The notes under the pieces are model-generated. The model was not told the origin of the DNA. It was given only the letters and a program-made list of their open reading frames with translations, and did not search any database. Source: Ectocarpus siliculosus (lineage: Eukaryota; Sar; Phaeophyceae; Ectocarpales; Ectocarpaceae). Taken from it: 33,879 nucleotides of DNA. The stretch spans positions 7,152 through 41,030 of the forward strand of contig FN649754.1 in NCBI GenBank assembly GCA_000310025.1, read 5' to 3'. This document shows positions 11,248 through 21,455 of this stretch, piece by piece. The stretch's first letter is position 1. The number at the start of each line of letters is the position of its first letter. The position numbers and the translations under genes are program-made.

Positions 11248-11813
11248 TATTGTAGAGGTATTCGGTGTTCTGGAATCTACCAAACCCACCGTTAGCAGGG
11301 ACCAGAAATGCCCACATCGGTTCGCCTTCCGCAACCGGCCGACTGCTGATGATCTCTTCTGCAGCCGTGTAGCCTATGCAAGCGCCCACCGCAGCAGGCT
11401 GCTCTTGGGATGATGACCCCCTGACGTCCCCGCTGCCCGGTCCTATGCCCAGGTCCGCTCCAGCAGGGATCCTTGGCACTACCGGGCTGGTTCCCGGTCT
11501 GGTGCTTCTTCCCCCCGTGCTGTGCGGGCGGCGTGATTCCGTCGTTGTGCGGCCCCTCTTCCAGCAGACCGCGGGCAGACGTTGCGCCCGTAACGACAGC
11601 GCCCACCGTGGCGCCGCCGGGCTCCCCCTCCTTCTCTAACTTTCCGAGGGCGGCTCGCAGTAGCCCTGCAAACTGCTGTACCTCGTCCGTCAGGCCTGAA
11701 ACTTTGCTCTCCAGGTTACCAACCCTGCCCTGCGTACTAGTGGTGACGTCGGCAGCCTCTGCTGCAACATCGGCGCCACTCATCTCCAGCACGGGTTCCC
11801 TCGAGGGATACAC
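11069..11813 (-). pseudogene. Broken gag-like reading frame of the LTR element
   Basis: Minus-strand frame 11813..11292 starts with an acidic, helical region (GNLESKVSGLTDEVQQFAGL) suggestive of a coiled coil. The plausible continuation (AVGACIGYTAAEEIISS, then GEPMWAFLVPANGG) lies in another frame, 11479..11069, so a frameshift near 11480..11520 is likely. No zinc knuckle is seen. The gag assignment rests on position beside the 5' LTR and on composition, not on a recognised family. Confidence 0.4.
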
Positions 11814-11820
11814 TCTAGAG

Positions 11821-12057
11821 TGTTAGTATACCCTTGTAAGTGTGTTGAAGATGATGGTATCACTTGTATTTAGGACAGCAGACACGATCAGGACGCGGCG
11901 GGAGAGAGAGAGTGCCACGACACAGCAAGCACTCCCGCAGGGTCAAGCCCCGTGGATCAACCATGAAACCAACCCAGGGGGCTATCAATTCCTATCTGCG
12001 TAGCCAATTCCTACAGTCCCGTTGGAATATTCTCATCCGCTCATGCACACACGAACA
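11821..12057 (-). repeat. LTR of the minus-strand element (5' LTR in element orientation)
   Basis: 237 bp, followed by AGATG. The gag-like open frame begins a few bases inside it on the minus strand. Confidence 0.85.
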
Positions 12058-12062
12058 AGATG

Positions 12063-13760
12063 AGGCATGGGTGAATAGTGCTGTGTTATGTGAGTCCTGT
12101 GCGCATTGCTGATTAGCGTGCGCTTGGGGTGGGTTGCCTGTGTCTCCCTGCTGGTCTCTATGTAGTTGTTTGCTCTTAGCCGAGGCACAACGGCGATCTT
12201 TCGGCACGCAAAGTCATCGGCGCTGAGCAGCTGAATCGGCCTGTAGTCACGAAAGGGTTAAAGGCCACTTAAGCTACCCCTGGTGCCAAGAGCTCGTTCT
12301 GTGACAATATAACGAGCTACGACGACATTTAAATATCGAACGATAGCTAACATTACCATCTATCCCGTAACTAAAAAAAAGGAAGAAAAATCGTTATTAG
12401 TGACAAGGTACAGCGGTAGCCGTTTGCCCAAGTTGAAGATGGAATATTGAGGGAAAACACGGCCCGGAGGGTATTAACGGCTACATTGAATACTAGTGAT
12501 TGCGCTTGTTCTACTGCTTCCCAGAACTTCTCCTTTGGCACAAACAATAAGGATGGTACTAGCGAGCGTTTAAAAAAAGAAAACATGCTTACCCGGGGAC
12601 AAAAACGAAGAATCCCCTGGTTTTCGTTTGGCTGTTTATAGAAAAAATAAGAAGGAGGAAGCAACAGCATTAACAATGCCACGCGACGAGAGGTAGCTTC
12701 ACCCACCATCTGTCTCGTACAAGGTTAGATGCCATGGGGTATCGTGAGTGTGGAGAAAACAGGTTGCAACTGCCCTCTCCCGCACGGAACAGCCCGGAAA
12801 GCCGCGCAGCCCTGTTCTGATCGTCAGTCCGTTCACCGCTTGTCACCATCGGCATTTTCTCCTCGAGCACCCAACGAGCCGGCCCGTTTATAGCTTGCCG
12901 GCGAGCAGAGTCTTCTGGCTACAAATAATGGCCATGGTCTCGGTGGTAGGGTGCCGATAGCCCCTCTATGAGTAGTGTGCAGCAGGTCGTGTCGTACACT
13001 TGCTTTGCAGCGGCCTCGCGGCAGGTGCTCCAAGCCTTCAAAGTCTTGAACTCCTTCCCTCTTTGATTTGATTTTGAAAAAAAAGTCGGGGGACTTCTTC
13101 CCAGACAGAGGACCTTCAAAAATAATATCAAAGGGCGTCGTCAGGAGGTAGCAGATATTCGACCAATCAGATCTCGATTTTAATTCGATTTTTTTTTCGA
13201 TTTGATTTTCGGCACTTCGTTAATATACCCCCTTAGCGGCTGAGAAAAAAAAAATCGAGAAAGGCTGGAATATCGTACGCCACCCTGGCGCCGAACGCTG
13301 TAGAGGGCTCAGTTTTTATCTAGCTGGAGCAAACTTGGGCTTAAACGATCGGCATGGTCCATGACACAACAAGAAAAAAAAAGGCCATTCCCCGATACTG
13401 GTGGCAAGATATGAATTTTTAAGCCAGGTGGCCGTTAACACCCGGGTGGCCTTTAATACCCGCCTCTCCTCAACACCTCCAAAACACGTGTCGAGGAATA
13501 TTCGGGATTGTCGAGATACGGGACCCCCAATGACCGTAGTGTAAGCAGCAATAATCACTCCACTCAATCTACAGGCGTCGAGAACGAACCAACGCAAGCT
13601 CACGATATAACAACGCGTCGTTCTGGGCCCGACGCAGAGCCTCGTCAGATATTTCCGCCGAAGATAGGAACTTGTAGAGCATTCTAGCTGCAGATCCAGG
13701 CGCGCGATCGACCACGCTCACGATGAAGAGGAAAAGAAGTGTTCCCGTAACGCCGCCCTG
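12063..13760. other. No gene recognised
   Basis: This stretch lies between the LTR element and the tyrosine-recombinase element. It is AT-rich in places (oligo-A runs near 12370 and 13240). Short frames show no domain. GTTAACACCCGGGTGGCC and related GGGTATTAA..GCC motifs near 12467 and 13434 suggest old repeat remnants. Confidence 0.35.
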
Positions 13761-14592
13761 ATGTTCGCCCCGCCGCCTGCCGCCGGTTCGCTGCTTATAC
13801 GACTCCAACCGCGACCAGATGCCGACACGGGCCTCCACGCGGAGCGGCAGGGCCACGGCCGGGCAAGCAGGGCGAGGCCGGGCGGCGACACCCTCGATAC
13901 CACGCACGAGGAGGTCTACCGCGCGATCGGTGGCGAGCTCGACGGCTCGCCCCTCGACGCGCAGCGGGTCACGTACTCCCGCGAGGCGTCGAGCGGTATC
14001 CTCGTCGCGAGCGCGAGGGACAGGCACCCGCGGCGACCCCCCCGCTGACGAGACTGAGCTCGCTCCTCTCCGCGGGCTGGTGGACGGCCTGAGGAAGTAG
14101 CTGCAGCGGGAGCGCGACGAGGCTGCCGGCGATCGCCAGTAGCTTCAAGCATCGATCGACGACCTGATCACCACCCAAGCAGCAGGACCTGGCCTTCAGG
14201 GGGAGGTGCAACTGGTGGGCACAACCGCCCCACCACCGGCATCTCGGGCCCCCGCTGTACCCAGCGCTGAGGCTGCTAAGGCTGCGGCAAAGGATAGGGC
14301 GCGGATGCAGGGGGACCTCCGCCGGGTAAAAGCGTGGCTCATCCTCGGACGGCCTCCGGCAGTTGCAAAACTGTCGCCGCCGGAGTGGCAATCCTTGCCT
14401 CGCAAAGGCGTTCTGGTGACAGAGAAAGTCGCGGCATCGCTCGACACGCTCTCAAACTTCCGGGTCGAAGACCGTGGTCGCAGCGTTGGCCACGGCACCG
14501 GGGGAGGGTGCGGAGGAGAGGCGCGCGCCGCTGGCGAGGGCGGCGCGAGACCCAAGGCCGCTGATTTCTTCACCCACGGGAAAGACAAATAG
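13761..14592 (+). pseudogene. ORF1 of the recombinase element, interrupted
   Basis: A frame from 13761 reads through THEEVYRAIGGELDGSPLDA to about 14040. At a run of seven Cs (14037..14043) the sensible reading moves to another frame (DETELAPLRGLVDGLRK), which runs to a TAG at 14590..14592 but is interrupted by TAG at 14098..14100 and 14140..14142. Around those stops the heptad-like pattern LRK*LQRERDEAAGDRQ*LQ suggests a coiled coil in which both stops replace Gln codons. Downstream is a Pro/Ala linker, a basic segment and a Gly-rich tail. I do not recognise a family; an element structural protein is inferred from position. Confidence 0.4.
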
Positions 14593-14769
14593 GGGTGCGG
14601 GCTCTCCCGAGTGGCGGGGGGGGCTACCTCGGTTGGCACGCACATGCGGCCAAATCGAACGGCAGCACGCCGGGAATCAGCAGGTTCAGGACCTGGGACG
14701 GGCAGGACGGGGCCCTGTTACCGACGTCTTGGCATCCAGTTCGTCGAGCACTCAGTTGTCTAGAAGGAC

Positions 14770-15806
14770 TTACACGTCTCTTGGTGGACGTTTCGGAGGC
14801 TGACGGAGAAGCCCAAGTTTCTAGGGCAACGTGCCAGGGACCTTCATGTGTGGGAGTTGATAGACTTCGTAGCCTGGTGTTTCGAGTCTGAGGGTAATCT
14901 AGCGAGTACAACATCCGGAAAAACCATGGCTGTGCAACATTTTCATCTTGTAGGCTGGAAGCGTCGGTCGAGCTAGACTTGTCGTCTCCGATGTTGAAAT
15001 GTGCGCTAAGGGGGGTGGCGAGGAACCACGTGGCTTTGGGGACGGTACGCCGTGTGCGCCTGCCTGTGTCTTGGCGTATGCCGCTGGACGGGGAAAGCGC
15101 AAGGCAGAACTGGGGGGAAGGGGGCAGAGTGATGTAGCTGTGTCTGTGCCTGTCCTATCTCTTCATCACACGGTCTGATGAGGTGTTCGCGAATGACGCG
15201 GGCAGGGTGCATGAGGCACACCGTCTTACAAGGGCGGACAAAGCATTGTTTGCCGGCGGGACGCAACTAGACTTTAGTCACTATCGTAGAGCAGACCGTG
15301 TCGAAATGAGGTTTAGAGGACGTAAGGCCGATCAAGAGCAGAAAGGCAACATATGGGTTCGTACGCGAGACGAAGTCACCGGACCGCAATCAGGTGTGAG
15401 AGCCCGCGGCGGCGCGGTGGCTCTTGTGGTGGAGCTATTGTCGTGTCATGCGACGTTGCCTGACTCCGCTCCGTTGGCTTCGTACCGTAGTGGAAGAGCA
15501 GTGAGAGTAGTGAGGTATAGTGCTGCCCTCCGTGCAGTCAGAGAAGTGGTAGCGAAGTCGGGGCGTAACCCCCAGGAGTACGCGTTGCACTCGTTGCGAA
15601 TTGGAGGCGCGGCGGCTCTTGCATCGGGCGGAAACATCGCAGAACGAGTGATTCAGAGAGAAGGAAAGTGGAGGTCGAATGCTTACAAGCCGTATGCGCG
15701 AAACAATGTAGAGGATTCGCGGCGAGTGTCACGGAAACTTACAGACGGCGGCAGGATAGTATCAAGACAGCCGGGGGAGGGGACCGTATGGGGAACGCAT
15801 AGTTGA
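14770..15806 (+). pseudogene. Tyrosine recombinase, interrupted by a frameshift and a TAG
   Basis: The catalytic part is open to the stop ending at 15806. It shows the first Arg in LFITRSDE (about 15157..15180), a Lys-bearing segment RGRKADQ, the H..R motif LHSLRIGG, then EGKWRS and the likely nucleophile in AYKPYARN. This is the R..K..H-x-x-R..H/W..Y pattern of tyrosine recombinases. The upstream core-binding part is recognisable as WELIDFVAWCFESEGN and SGKTMAVQHFH in one frame, then SSPMLKCALRGVARNHV in another, so there is a frameshift near 14960..14975. An in-frame TAG at 15135..15137 precedes LCLCLSYLFITR, where relatives would be expected to have Trp. As it stands the gene cannot make a full-length enzyme without recoding. 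An ATG at 15183 starts a shorter frame lacking the first catalytic Arg. Confidence 0.75.
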
Positions 15807-15842
15807 CTTATTCGGTAATCGTCCAGCAACTGACCTCGATGT

Positions 15843-16084
15843 GGGTGTTGTAGAATGGTGTGTACCATTTGAGGACGTGGTCAGTTTTGGGACTCCTGCG
15901 GTTGCAGTCGTAGTCCCCCGGCTATTATTTGTGGGGAGAGAGATGGATTTGTAACAGTTGACGCCGGCCTTCGCAGCTAACGCGGCCGGAGAGACGATGA
16001 GCGTTTGGTGCGTCTCTCTCCCCAACACCTAGCAGCCTAGAAACCGAAGAAATACTGAAGCAATTCGAAAGAAAACAAAATAAA
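15843..16084 (+). repeat. 242-bp direct repeat, copy 1
   Basis: Begins GGGTGTTGTAGAATGGTGTG just after the recombinase stop and matches 16419..16660 without indels and with only a few substitutions. It holds two inverted pairs: CCGGCC..GGCCGG and GAGAGACG..CGTCTCTC. Confidence 0.85.
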
Positions 16085-16418
16085 AGGAAGGTTTGTTCGA
16101 AGAGCAGATAGAATAAACTGGTGTTTATTTTGTAACAGTCGAATTAGAATTTGGCTTCATTTTCTATCGGAAACCCAGGGTCACGGTGTTTGGATTTATT
16201 ATTGTAGTCAATAGCTGGGGGTGTCATTCCGTGATCGAGTCCACGCAGAGGCTGTAGCAAAGTCGGGTAACGTGCGAGAGCTACAGAGCGCGTGAAGCAA
16301 CGGAAGGACAGCAGCAGCCGCCTAACGCAGTAGCGGCGGCAGTTTAGAAAATCCCGCCCTCCCATCCCTTTTCTTTCGAAGGTGGGGGCATAAGTTCGGG
16401 AATATTCGGTATGTAGTC

Positions 16419-16660
16419 GGGTGTTGTAGAATGGTGTGTACCATTTGCGGACTTGGTCAGTTTTGGGACTCCTGCGGTTGCAGTCGTAGTCCCCCGGCTA
16501 GTATTTGTGGGGAGAGAGATGGATTTGTAACAGTTGACGCCGGCCTTCGCAGCTAACGCGGCCGGAGAGACGATGAGCGTTTCGTGCGTCTCTCTCCCCA
16601 ACACGTAGCAGCCTAGAAACCGAAGAAATACTGAAGCAATTCGAAAGAAAAAAAAATAAA
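16419..16660 (+). repeat. 242-bp direct repeat, copy 2
   Basis: Second copy at a constant offset of 576 bases from the first. The intervening 334 bases show no gene. Confidence 0.85.
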
Positions 16661-19146
16661 TTCCTTAATTTTTGAAGAATCTGAGCCTCACTTTCTTAAA
16701 AATGTGTTTCTTCTGAACGGGCGGGTACTGTATGGCAACGGAATGGGAGCGGGGGGGGGGTAATGTGTGTGCAGAAAAAAAGAGAGACGGAGGGCCGTCT
16801 GTTTTTTTTTTTTTTCAATGAGCCATAAAACACAACAAACATGCCTTCCTCGCACATCGCCAGAATCCTTAGCCGCCTATGAGTGGCCTGCCTTAGTGCG
16901 GGCCGCATCTACAGCAGATTTGAAAAAAATATATATTTTTTGCGGTATACACTTACTTGACGACACCCCCCGAAGTGACCACCTGACGTCCTACCATTGA
17001 CCCTGGCGGCGGCGAAACATCCAAAAATGTTGAACCGCCGAACCGTCACTCGCGTTTGCGAACAGCTACCGTCCCGCTGTAGACAACGTACACACGTCGG
17101 CTTCTTTTGAAGGTGTTGGTTTGGAGATTTTTCAGACCTTGGATCCTTGGGTTGCCCCGCATGGTCGGCTTGAATCTCAAACATGATCTCGTTCGTGTCC
17201 ATTTAAAGTCATTCACTTTGAGACGATGAGGTGACGAAATCAGGCACCTCACATGGCGGAAGTAATCCTCCTCATCGTCCTGGTTGCGACGTTGACAAAA
17301 GCCGTCTTGGTTGTCGACGCTGTTTGTTTCAGTGGCGGAGGTTCGGGTGTTGGTGCTCGAACCGCTCAAGCCGTCCGCTCACAGGCGCCCCAGGCCCCGA
17401 CAACATCTCAAGTCGAATCTCCACGCCACCAACCCAAAGGGGTCGCTGGCTCCGGTGCTCCGAAAACAAAGTGAGTCTGGAATCTGTATGTATGCAATCT
17501 GGAGTTTGACCCAAGTCGACCCGGGGAACGCCTGGCTAGCGTATCGACCACAAGGCTCTCGCCGATCGCAGCGGGCCACTCGTTTCAATAGCCCCGCCAG
17601 ATGTCGGGTGTCAAGAATACAGTGGCCTTCGCAGCTTTCTCTTCAGAAAACGTATGGGATAAAGTATGGATTCGGTTAGGGTGAGGGTTAGGGTTTATGT
17701 CACCCCCCTCTCTTTTCCGCAGATGTACTTCTTTCTTTGCGTAGGCAGTCCCCAGCATGTGCGCACAAGAAACACCATCAATGGAAGCGTTTAAACCTAA
17801 ACCCGTTGGTGAAGCACGACCCTCTCGTGTACGTAAGAACTACAGACGGCGGAAGTATATGTAGCCGTCTGAGCCAATGCAACTGCGCCTTGTTCCACCT
17901 CCGCTTGCCGTCTTCCTATTTGCTGTACTGGTGTGATTGGCAACCAGGAGCTTACACCGCTGGCCTCTCGGCATGGACGCGACTACTGCCATCAACCAGT
18001 GCGCTGTTGTGGCCAAGTACTTTGTGCCCGTATCAAACACGTCATGTGTCGTGACTCAGTGAACCATGGTGGTTTTTTCCGTCCTCTTCGATGTGAGTGG
18101 ACCTGCAGTCGGTGCGTGTAGGGAGAGCCCGCTCTTCCATTCAACCTCGTGCTCCCTTTGCTGTGACGACGGAGGAGAGCTACGTAGCGCTCATGAGAAA
18201 AATCGCGCGTGCGACGATTTCGACGTCAATTGAATCCCACGCTTGATCAGTCAACGGGATTTTCACACAGGAGCACGAAATGAGTCCGACTCAATGCCTA
18301 TGCAGCGTCGGATAGCCAGGATGTTGATGTTCAAGTCACGTTTACACTCTCAAAATCTCCGCCTTGATCATGTCGTATTCAGTACGTGCAGGCAACTATG
18401 GTGATGTTTCTTCTGGCCAAGGCGCACGTGGTCAACGCCAACAGAATCCTTGCCTGGTGGGATAGGGGCATCATTTGGTGGTCGCGGACGTTCGCATGCG
18501 TATACCTGTGAGTGACACGTCGTTTTGCTGCGTCGACTTTTAACGCAATAACTCATGGCTACGTTGGTCGAAAAGCCCAGACATATATCCGGTAGGACTA
18601 TGACATATCTACCACCCGTGGCAGGACCAAAAGAACCTGCCACCGCTTCCGGTGGCAGGATGGCAATACCTGTGCCACCCTGAGACATAACGATACTTGG
18701 AGACGTTTTGGATCTGCTTGCATGTTTGCGTTCGTTTTTATTGGTAGCTTTTTGTATGAAAAGGGTTATTTCTGGAAAGCATGTGGATACTTTAAATACA
18801 GACAGGGGTTTTCTTGTTAATAAAGTACGGAGTACTGTACACACGACACATGAACAGGAGTGGCCGTTTCGCGACTCACCCCCGCAGCCCTCTTAGATAC
18901 GATGGGGAGGAGAGCAGATCGATAAGCGACTTCTAAAGGCAGGCGTCGATAGGAGCGACAGCTGCCTGCCGGGAGCGCCGAAAGACCAACAAAAGTCAAT
19001 GTTGCCCTTGTGTAGCAGTAGCTACCTTGCTTACTAAGTACGATGAGATGCCCGACGCTGCCGGTGGGCACTGGTTGGAGCTACTGCAATTGTCGGAAAG
19101 ATCCCGTGGAACATGGTTTAGACGCGATCGCTTGCCCCCTGGTGCT
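16661..19146. other. No confident gene; isolated possible exon and a hairpin
   Basis: Several open frames occur on both strands without recognisable domains. A frame at 17253 begins with a hydrophobic N-terminus and runs into a good donor (AAA|GTGAGT at about 17470). A strong short hairpin lies at 18636..18659 and a brief telomere-like GGTTAGGG run at 17674..17696. Confidence 0.35.
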
Positions 19147-19151
19147 TTCCC

Positions 19152-19504
19152 TATTAGATATATTGGGAGTACTCGTAGCATAGTATGACGGTTGAGATGT
19201 CCGGTACGTACGTACGAAAGTAACAGTGATGAGATGCGGAGGGATAGGAACTTTCTACATATATTCCTTGGTTGCGAGAGGTATTTGGTGGAGATTCAGA
19301 GAGATTCGTTGAGTGACAAAGAGTGAAGGCGTGCCCAGATACCGTGAAGGTTTGACGAGCACTGGCACGCCCCCGATGAATACAATACTTTCCAATACTT
19401 TTGCATTACGTTTTCAACACGTTTCCTACCCATCCACGCTCCGCCATGAGCCACCCGCTTTGAGCTCCAACCACAAAGAACCGAGCCACCCGAATTATCG
19501 ATCA
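19152..19504 (+). repeat. 5' LTR of the short LTR element
   Basis: 353 bp, starts TATTAGATATATTGGGAG and ends TTATCGATCA; preceded by the target duplication TTCCC. Confidence 0.85.
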
Positions 19505-19591
19505 CGCTAGCGTATGACACGTCGTCTACGAGATTCGCGGTCGAGCTTGGTTTAGGAGCATCGCTTTGCGGCGATCAAGAGCAGGGTCACG

Positions 19592-19975
19592 ATGACCACC
19601 AGGCGCGAAGATGAATCCCGCCGAGCAGCGGAAGCCCGCCAAGCAGCGGAGGACGCCAGGATCGAAGAACTGGTCAATCAACGAGAGAGTAGCAGCTCGG
19701 ATGGAGCAGCTGATGGAGGAGAAACTGGCCAAGACGATGGCCGAGATGGAGGCACGGCATCGAGCCGAGCGGCAGAGATCAGAAGATCTCCGGCGAGGAA
19801 ATGAGGAACAAGAGGCACCACACCAGCAAGAACCTGGGGGCCAACACCCAACCCTTCCGCAGACGATCTGGCCGACGCGATTGCGACTGCCATGGCCGGT
19901 CGCCTCCAGACTTCATCAGGGGATATCGGTGCAGTGCCTCACCCTGCAACTCTCCGTATGACTGAAAGTAGACGT
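19592..19975 (+). pseudogene. Gag-like coiled-coil fragment in the short LTR element
   Basis: The frame from 19592 (MTTRREDESRRAAEARQAAE, then DARIEELVNQ) is strongly helical and charged. The continuation as a coiled coil (RVAARMEQLMEEKLAKTMAE) is in another frame from about 19683. A third plausible piece (SADDLADAIATAMAGRLQ) ends before 19980. At least two frameshifts are therefore needed, so it is broken. The gag assignment is inferred from its position after the 5' LTR; the family is not recognised. Confidence 0.4.
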
Positions 19976-19978
19976 TTG

Positions 19979-20500
19979 TGAGCTTTGAGAATTTTCTGCC
20001 CGCCAAGCAGCGGAAGCCCGCCAAGTAGCGGAGGATATTGGTTTTTGTTTGTTTTGAGAATTTTCTGCCTGCCAAGCAGCGGAAGCCCGCCAAGTAGCGG
20101 AGGATATTGGTTTTTGTTTGTTTTGAGAATTTTCTGCCCGCCAAGCAGCGGAAGCCCGCCAAGTAGCGGAGGATATTGGTTTTTGTTTGTTTTGAGAATT
20201 TTCTGCCCGCCAAGCAGCGGAAGCCCGCCAAGTAGCGGAGGATATTGGTTTTTGTTTGTTTTGAGAATTTTCTGCCTGCCAAGCAGCGGAAGCCCGCCAA
20301 GTAGCGGAGGATATTGGTTTTTGTTTGTTTTAAATATTTTCTGCCCGCCAAGCAGCGGAAGCCCGCCAAGTAGCGGAGGATATTGGTTTTTGTTTGTTTT
20401 GAGAATTTTCTGCCCGCCCAGCAGCGGAAGCCCGCCAAGCAGCGGAGGACACCAGGCGCGAAGATATTGGTTTTTGTTTGTTTTGAGAATTTTCTTGATT
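19979..20500 (+). repeat. 69-bp tandem array, about 7.5 units
   Basis: Units of 69 bases begin at about 19987, 20056, 20125, 20194, 20263, 20332 and 20401 (GAGAATTTTCTGCC.GCCAA then GCAGCGGAAGCCCGCCAAG). The last unit carries an extra CACCAGGCGCGAAG. Since 69 is divisible by 3, long frames run through on both strands, including one of 286 codons on the minus strand; they look like a by-product of the repeat. Confidence 0.9.
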
Positions 20501-20653
20501 GTTTTGGAGAGATGGTAAAGAGGAATTTGGTTTGATGGTTTGTTTTGTTTTGAAGTAAGCAGGACTGCTGACAAGGCATGCCTTCGTGGTACGGTCGACT
20601 ACGGGTCATTTTGGTTTTTCTCGGAGCATGACGATGCATACGAGTAGGGGGGC

Positions 20654-21006
20654 TATTAGATATATTGGGAGTACTCGTAGCATAGTATGACGGTTGAGAT
20701 GTCCGGTACGTACGTACGAAAGTAACAGTGATGAGATGCGGAGGGATAGGAACTTTCTACATATATTCCTTGGTTGCGAGAGGTATTTGGTGGAGATTCA
20801 GAGAGATTCGTTGAGTGACAAAGAGTGAAGGCGTGCCCAGATACCATGAAGGTTTGACGAGCACTGGCACGCCCCCGATGAATACAATACTTTCCAATAC
20901 TTTTGCATTACGTTTTCAACACGTTTCCTACCCATCCACGCTCCGCCATGAGCCACCCGCTTTGAGCTCCAACCACAAAGAACCGAGCCACCCGAATTAT
21001 CGATCA
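20654..21006 (+). repeat. 3' LTR of the short LTR element
   Basis: Matches 19152..19504 at a constant offset of 1502 bases. Preceded by a purine tract and followed by TTCCC. Confidence 0.85.
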
Positions 21007-21011
21007 TTCCC

Positions 21012-21455
21012 CACGGTTTTCTCTGACGTATTGAACCCTAGCCAGCATAGTACCCAGGTGAGATGAGTGTTTTTTCAAACTTAGATCGTGCTGCAACACT
21101 TGTGCTATCCGTGGCCTCTGAGGGAGAGGGCTCGTTTTTCATCTCTTGCGCAGACAAAGAAAGCCATGCATGTTGAGAACCCAAGTTGTCAGACCGTGTT
21201 GTGTGTTTGTGTGGTATTTGCAGAACAATTTTGAAACTCTCTCACAGCACGCGCCTTCTACGATGTACTCGACACTACATATGTCTGCTGCTCCTACTGC
21301 TATTGAATCTTCTTTTATTCCCTGTTAGTGCTGCAACGTTGCACGGGGAACTGCACAAATGGGTAATTCTTCGTTGGTCAGGTTGAACACCGCAGCTTCT
21401 GCTTCCACACCACGTGGGCAGCAGCTAAACTACCAACGGACTTGAACTGCTGATG
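21012..21455. other. No gene recognised
   Basis: Unique-looking sequence between the short LTR element and the segmental duplication. It contains no counterpart of the missing upstream monooxygenase exons. Confidence 0.4.

Larger units (their letters stand above)
7631..12057 (-). mobile_element. Non-autonomous LTR retrotransposon (237-bp LTRs, TSD AGATG)
   Basis: Two near-identical 237-bp direct repeats begin TGTTAGTATACCC and end ACGAACA, so they have canonical TG..CA ends. The element is bounded by the 5-bp target duplication AGATG at 7626..7630 and 12058..12062. Purine-rich GGGGAGGG (minus strand) lies just inside the repeat at 7631..7867, and the gag-like frame lies next to the other repeat; both point to minus-strand orientation. 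The roughly 3.95-kb interior shows no reverse transcriptase, RNase H, protease or integrase motifs that I can recognise, and holds tandem arrays and a broken gag-like frame. It therefore looks dependent on another element. Few differences between the LTRs imply fairly recent insertion. Confidence 0.85.
13761..16660 (+). mobile_element. Decayed tyrosine-recombinase element
   Basis: In order on the plus strand: a coiled-coil-like ORF1 (13761..14592), a tyrosine recombinase (about 14770..15806), then two 242-bp direct repeats (15843..16084 and 16419..16660). This resembles DIRS/Ngaro-type elements, which carry a recombinase and split direct repeats. However, no reverse transcriptase or RNase H is visible, so a Crypton-like DNA element is also possible. 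The outer ends are not determined; I give the extent of recognisable parts. Confidence 0.5.
19152..21006 (+). mobile_element. Short non-autonomous LTR element (353-bp LTRs, TSD TTCCC)
   Basis: Direct repeats 19152..19504 and 20654..21006 are of equal length with no indels and essentially one difference seen by eye. The element is bounded by TTCCC at 19147..19151 and 21007..21011. A purine tract AGTAGGGGGG (20643..20652) sits just before the right LTR, as expected for plus-strand orientation. The LTR ends read TA..CA rather than TG..CA. The interior of about 1.15 kb has only a broken gag-like piece and a tandem array, so it depends on other elements. Near-identical LTRs imply recent insertion. 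Confidence 0.85.

Noticed and set aside
18368-18844. 158-codon minus-strand frame
   Set aside because: No recognisable motif and no splice or homology support; part of its length comes from a hairpin region.
19779-20639. 286-codon minus-strand open frame with 23-residue repeats
   Set aside because: It runs through the 69-bp tandem array, where several frames on both strands are open because the unit is divisible by three; it is inside an LTR element and has no recognised domain.
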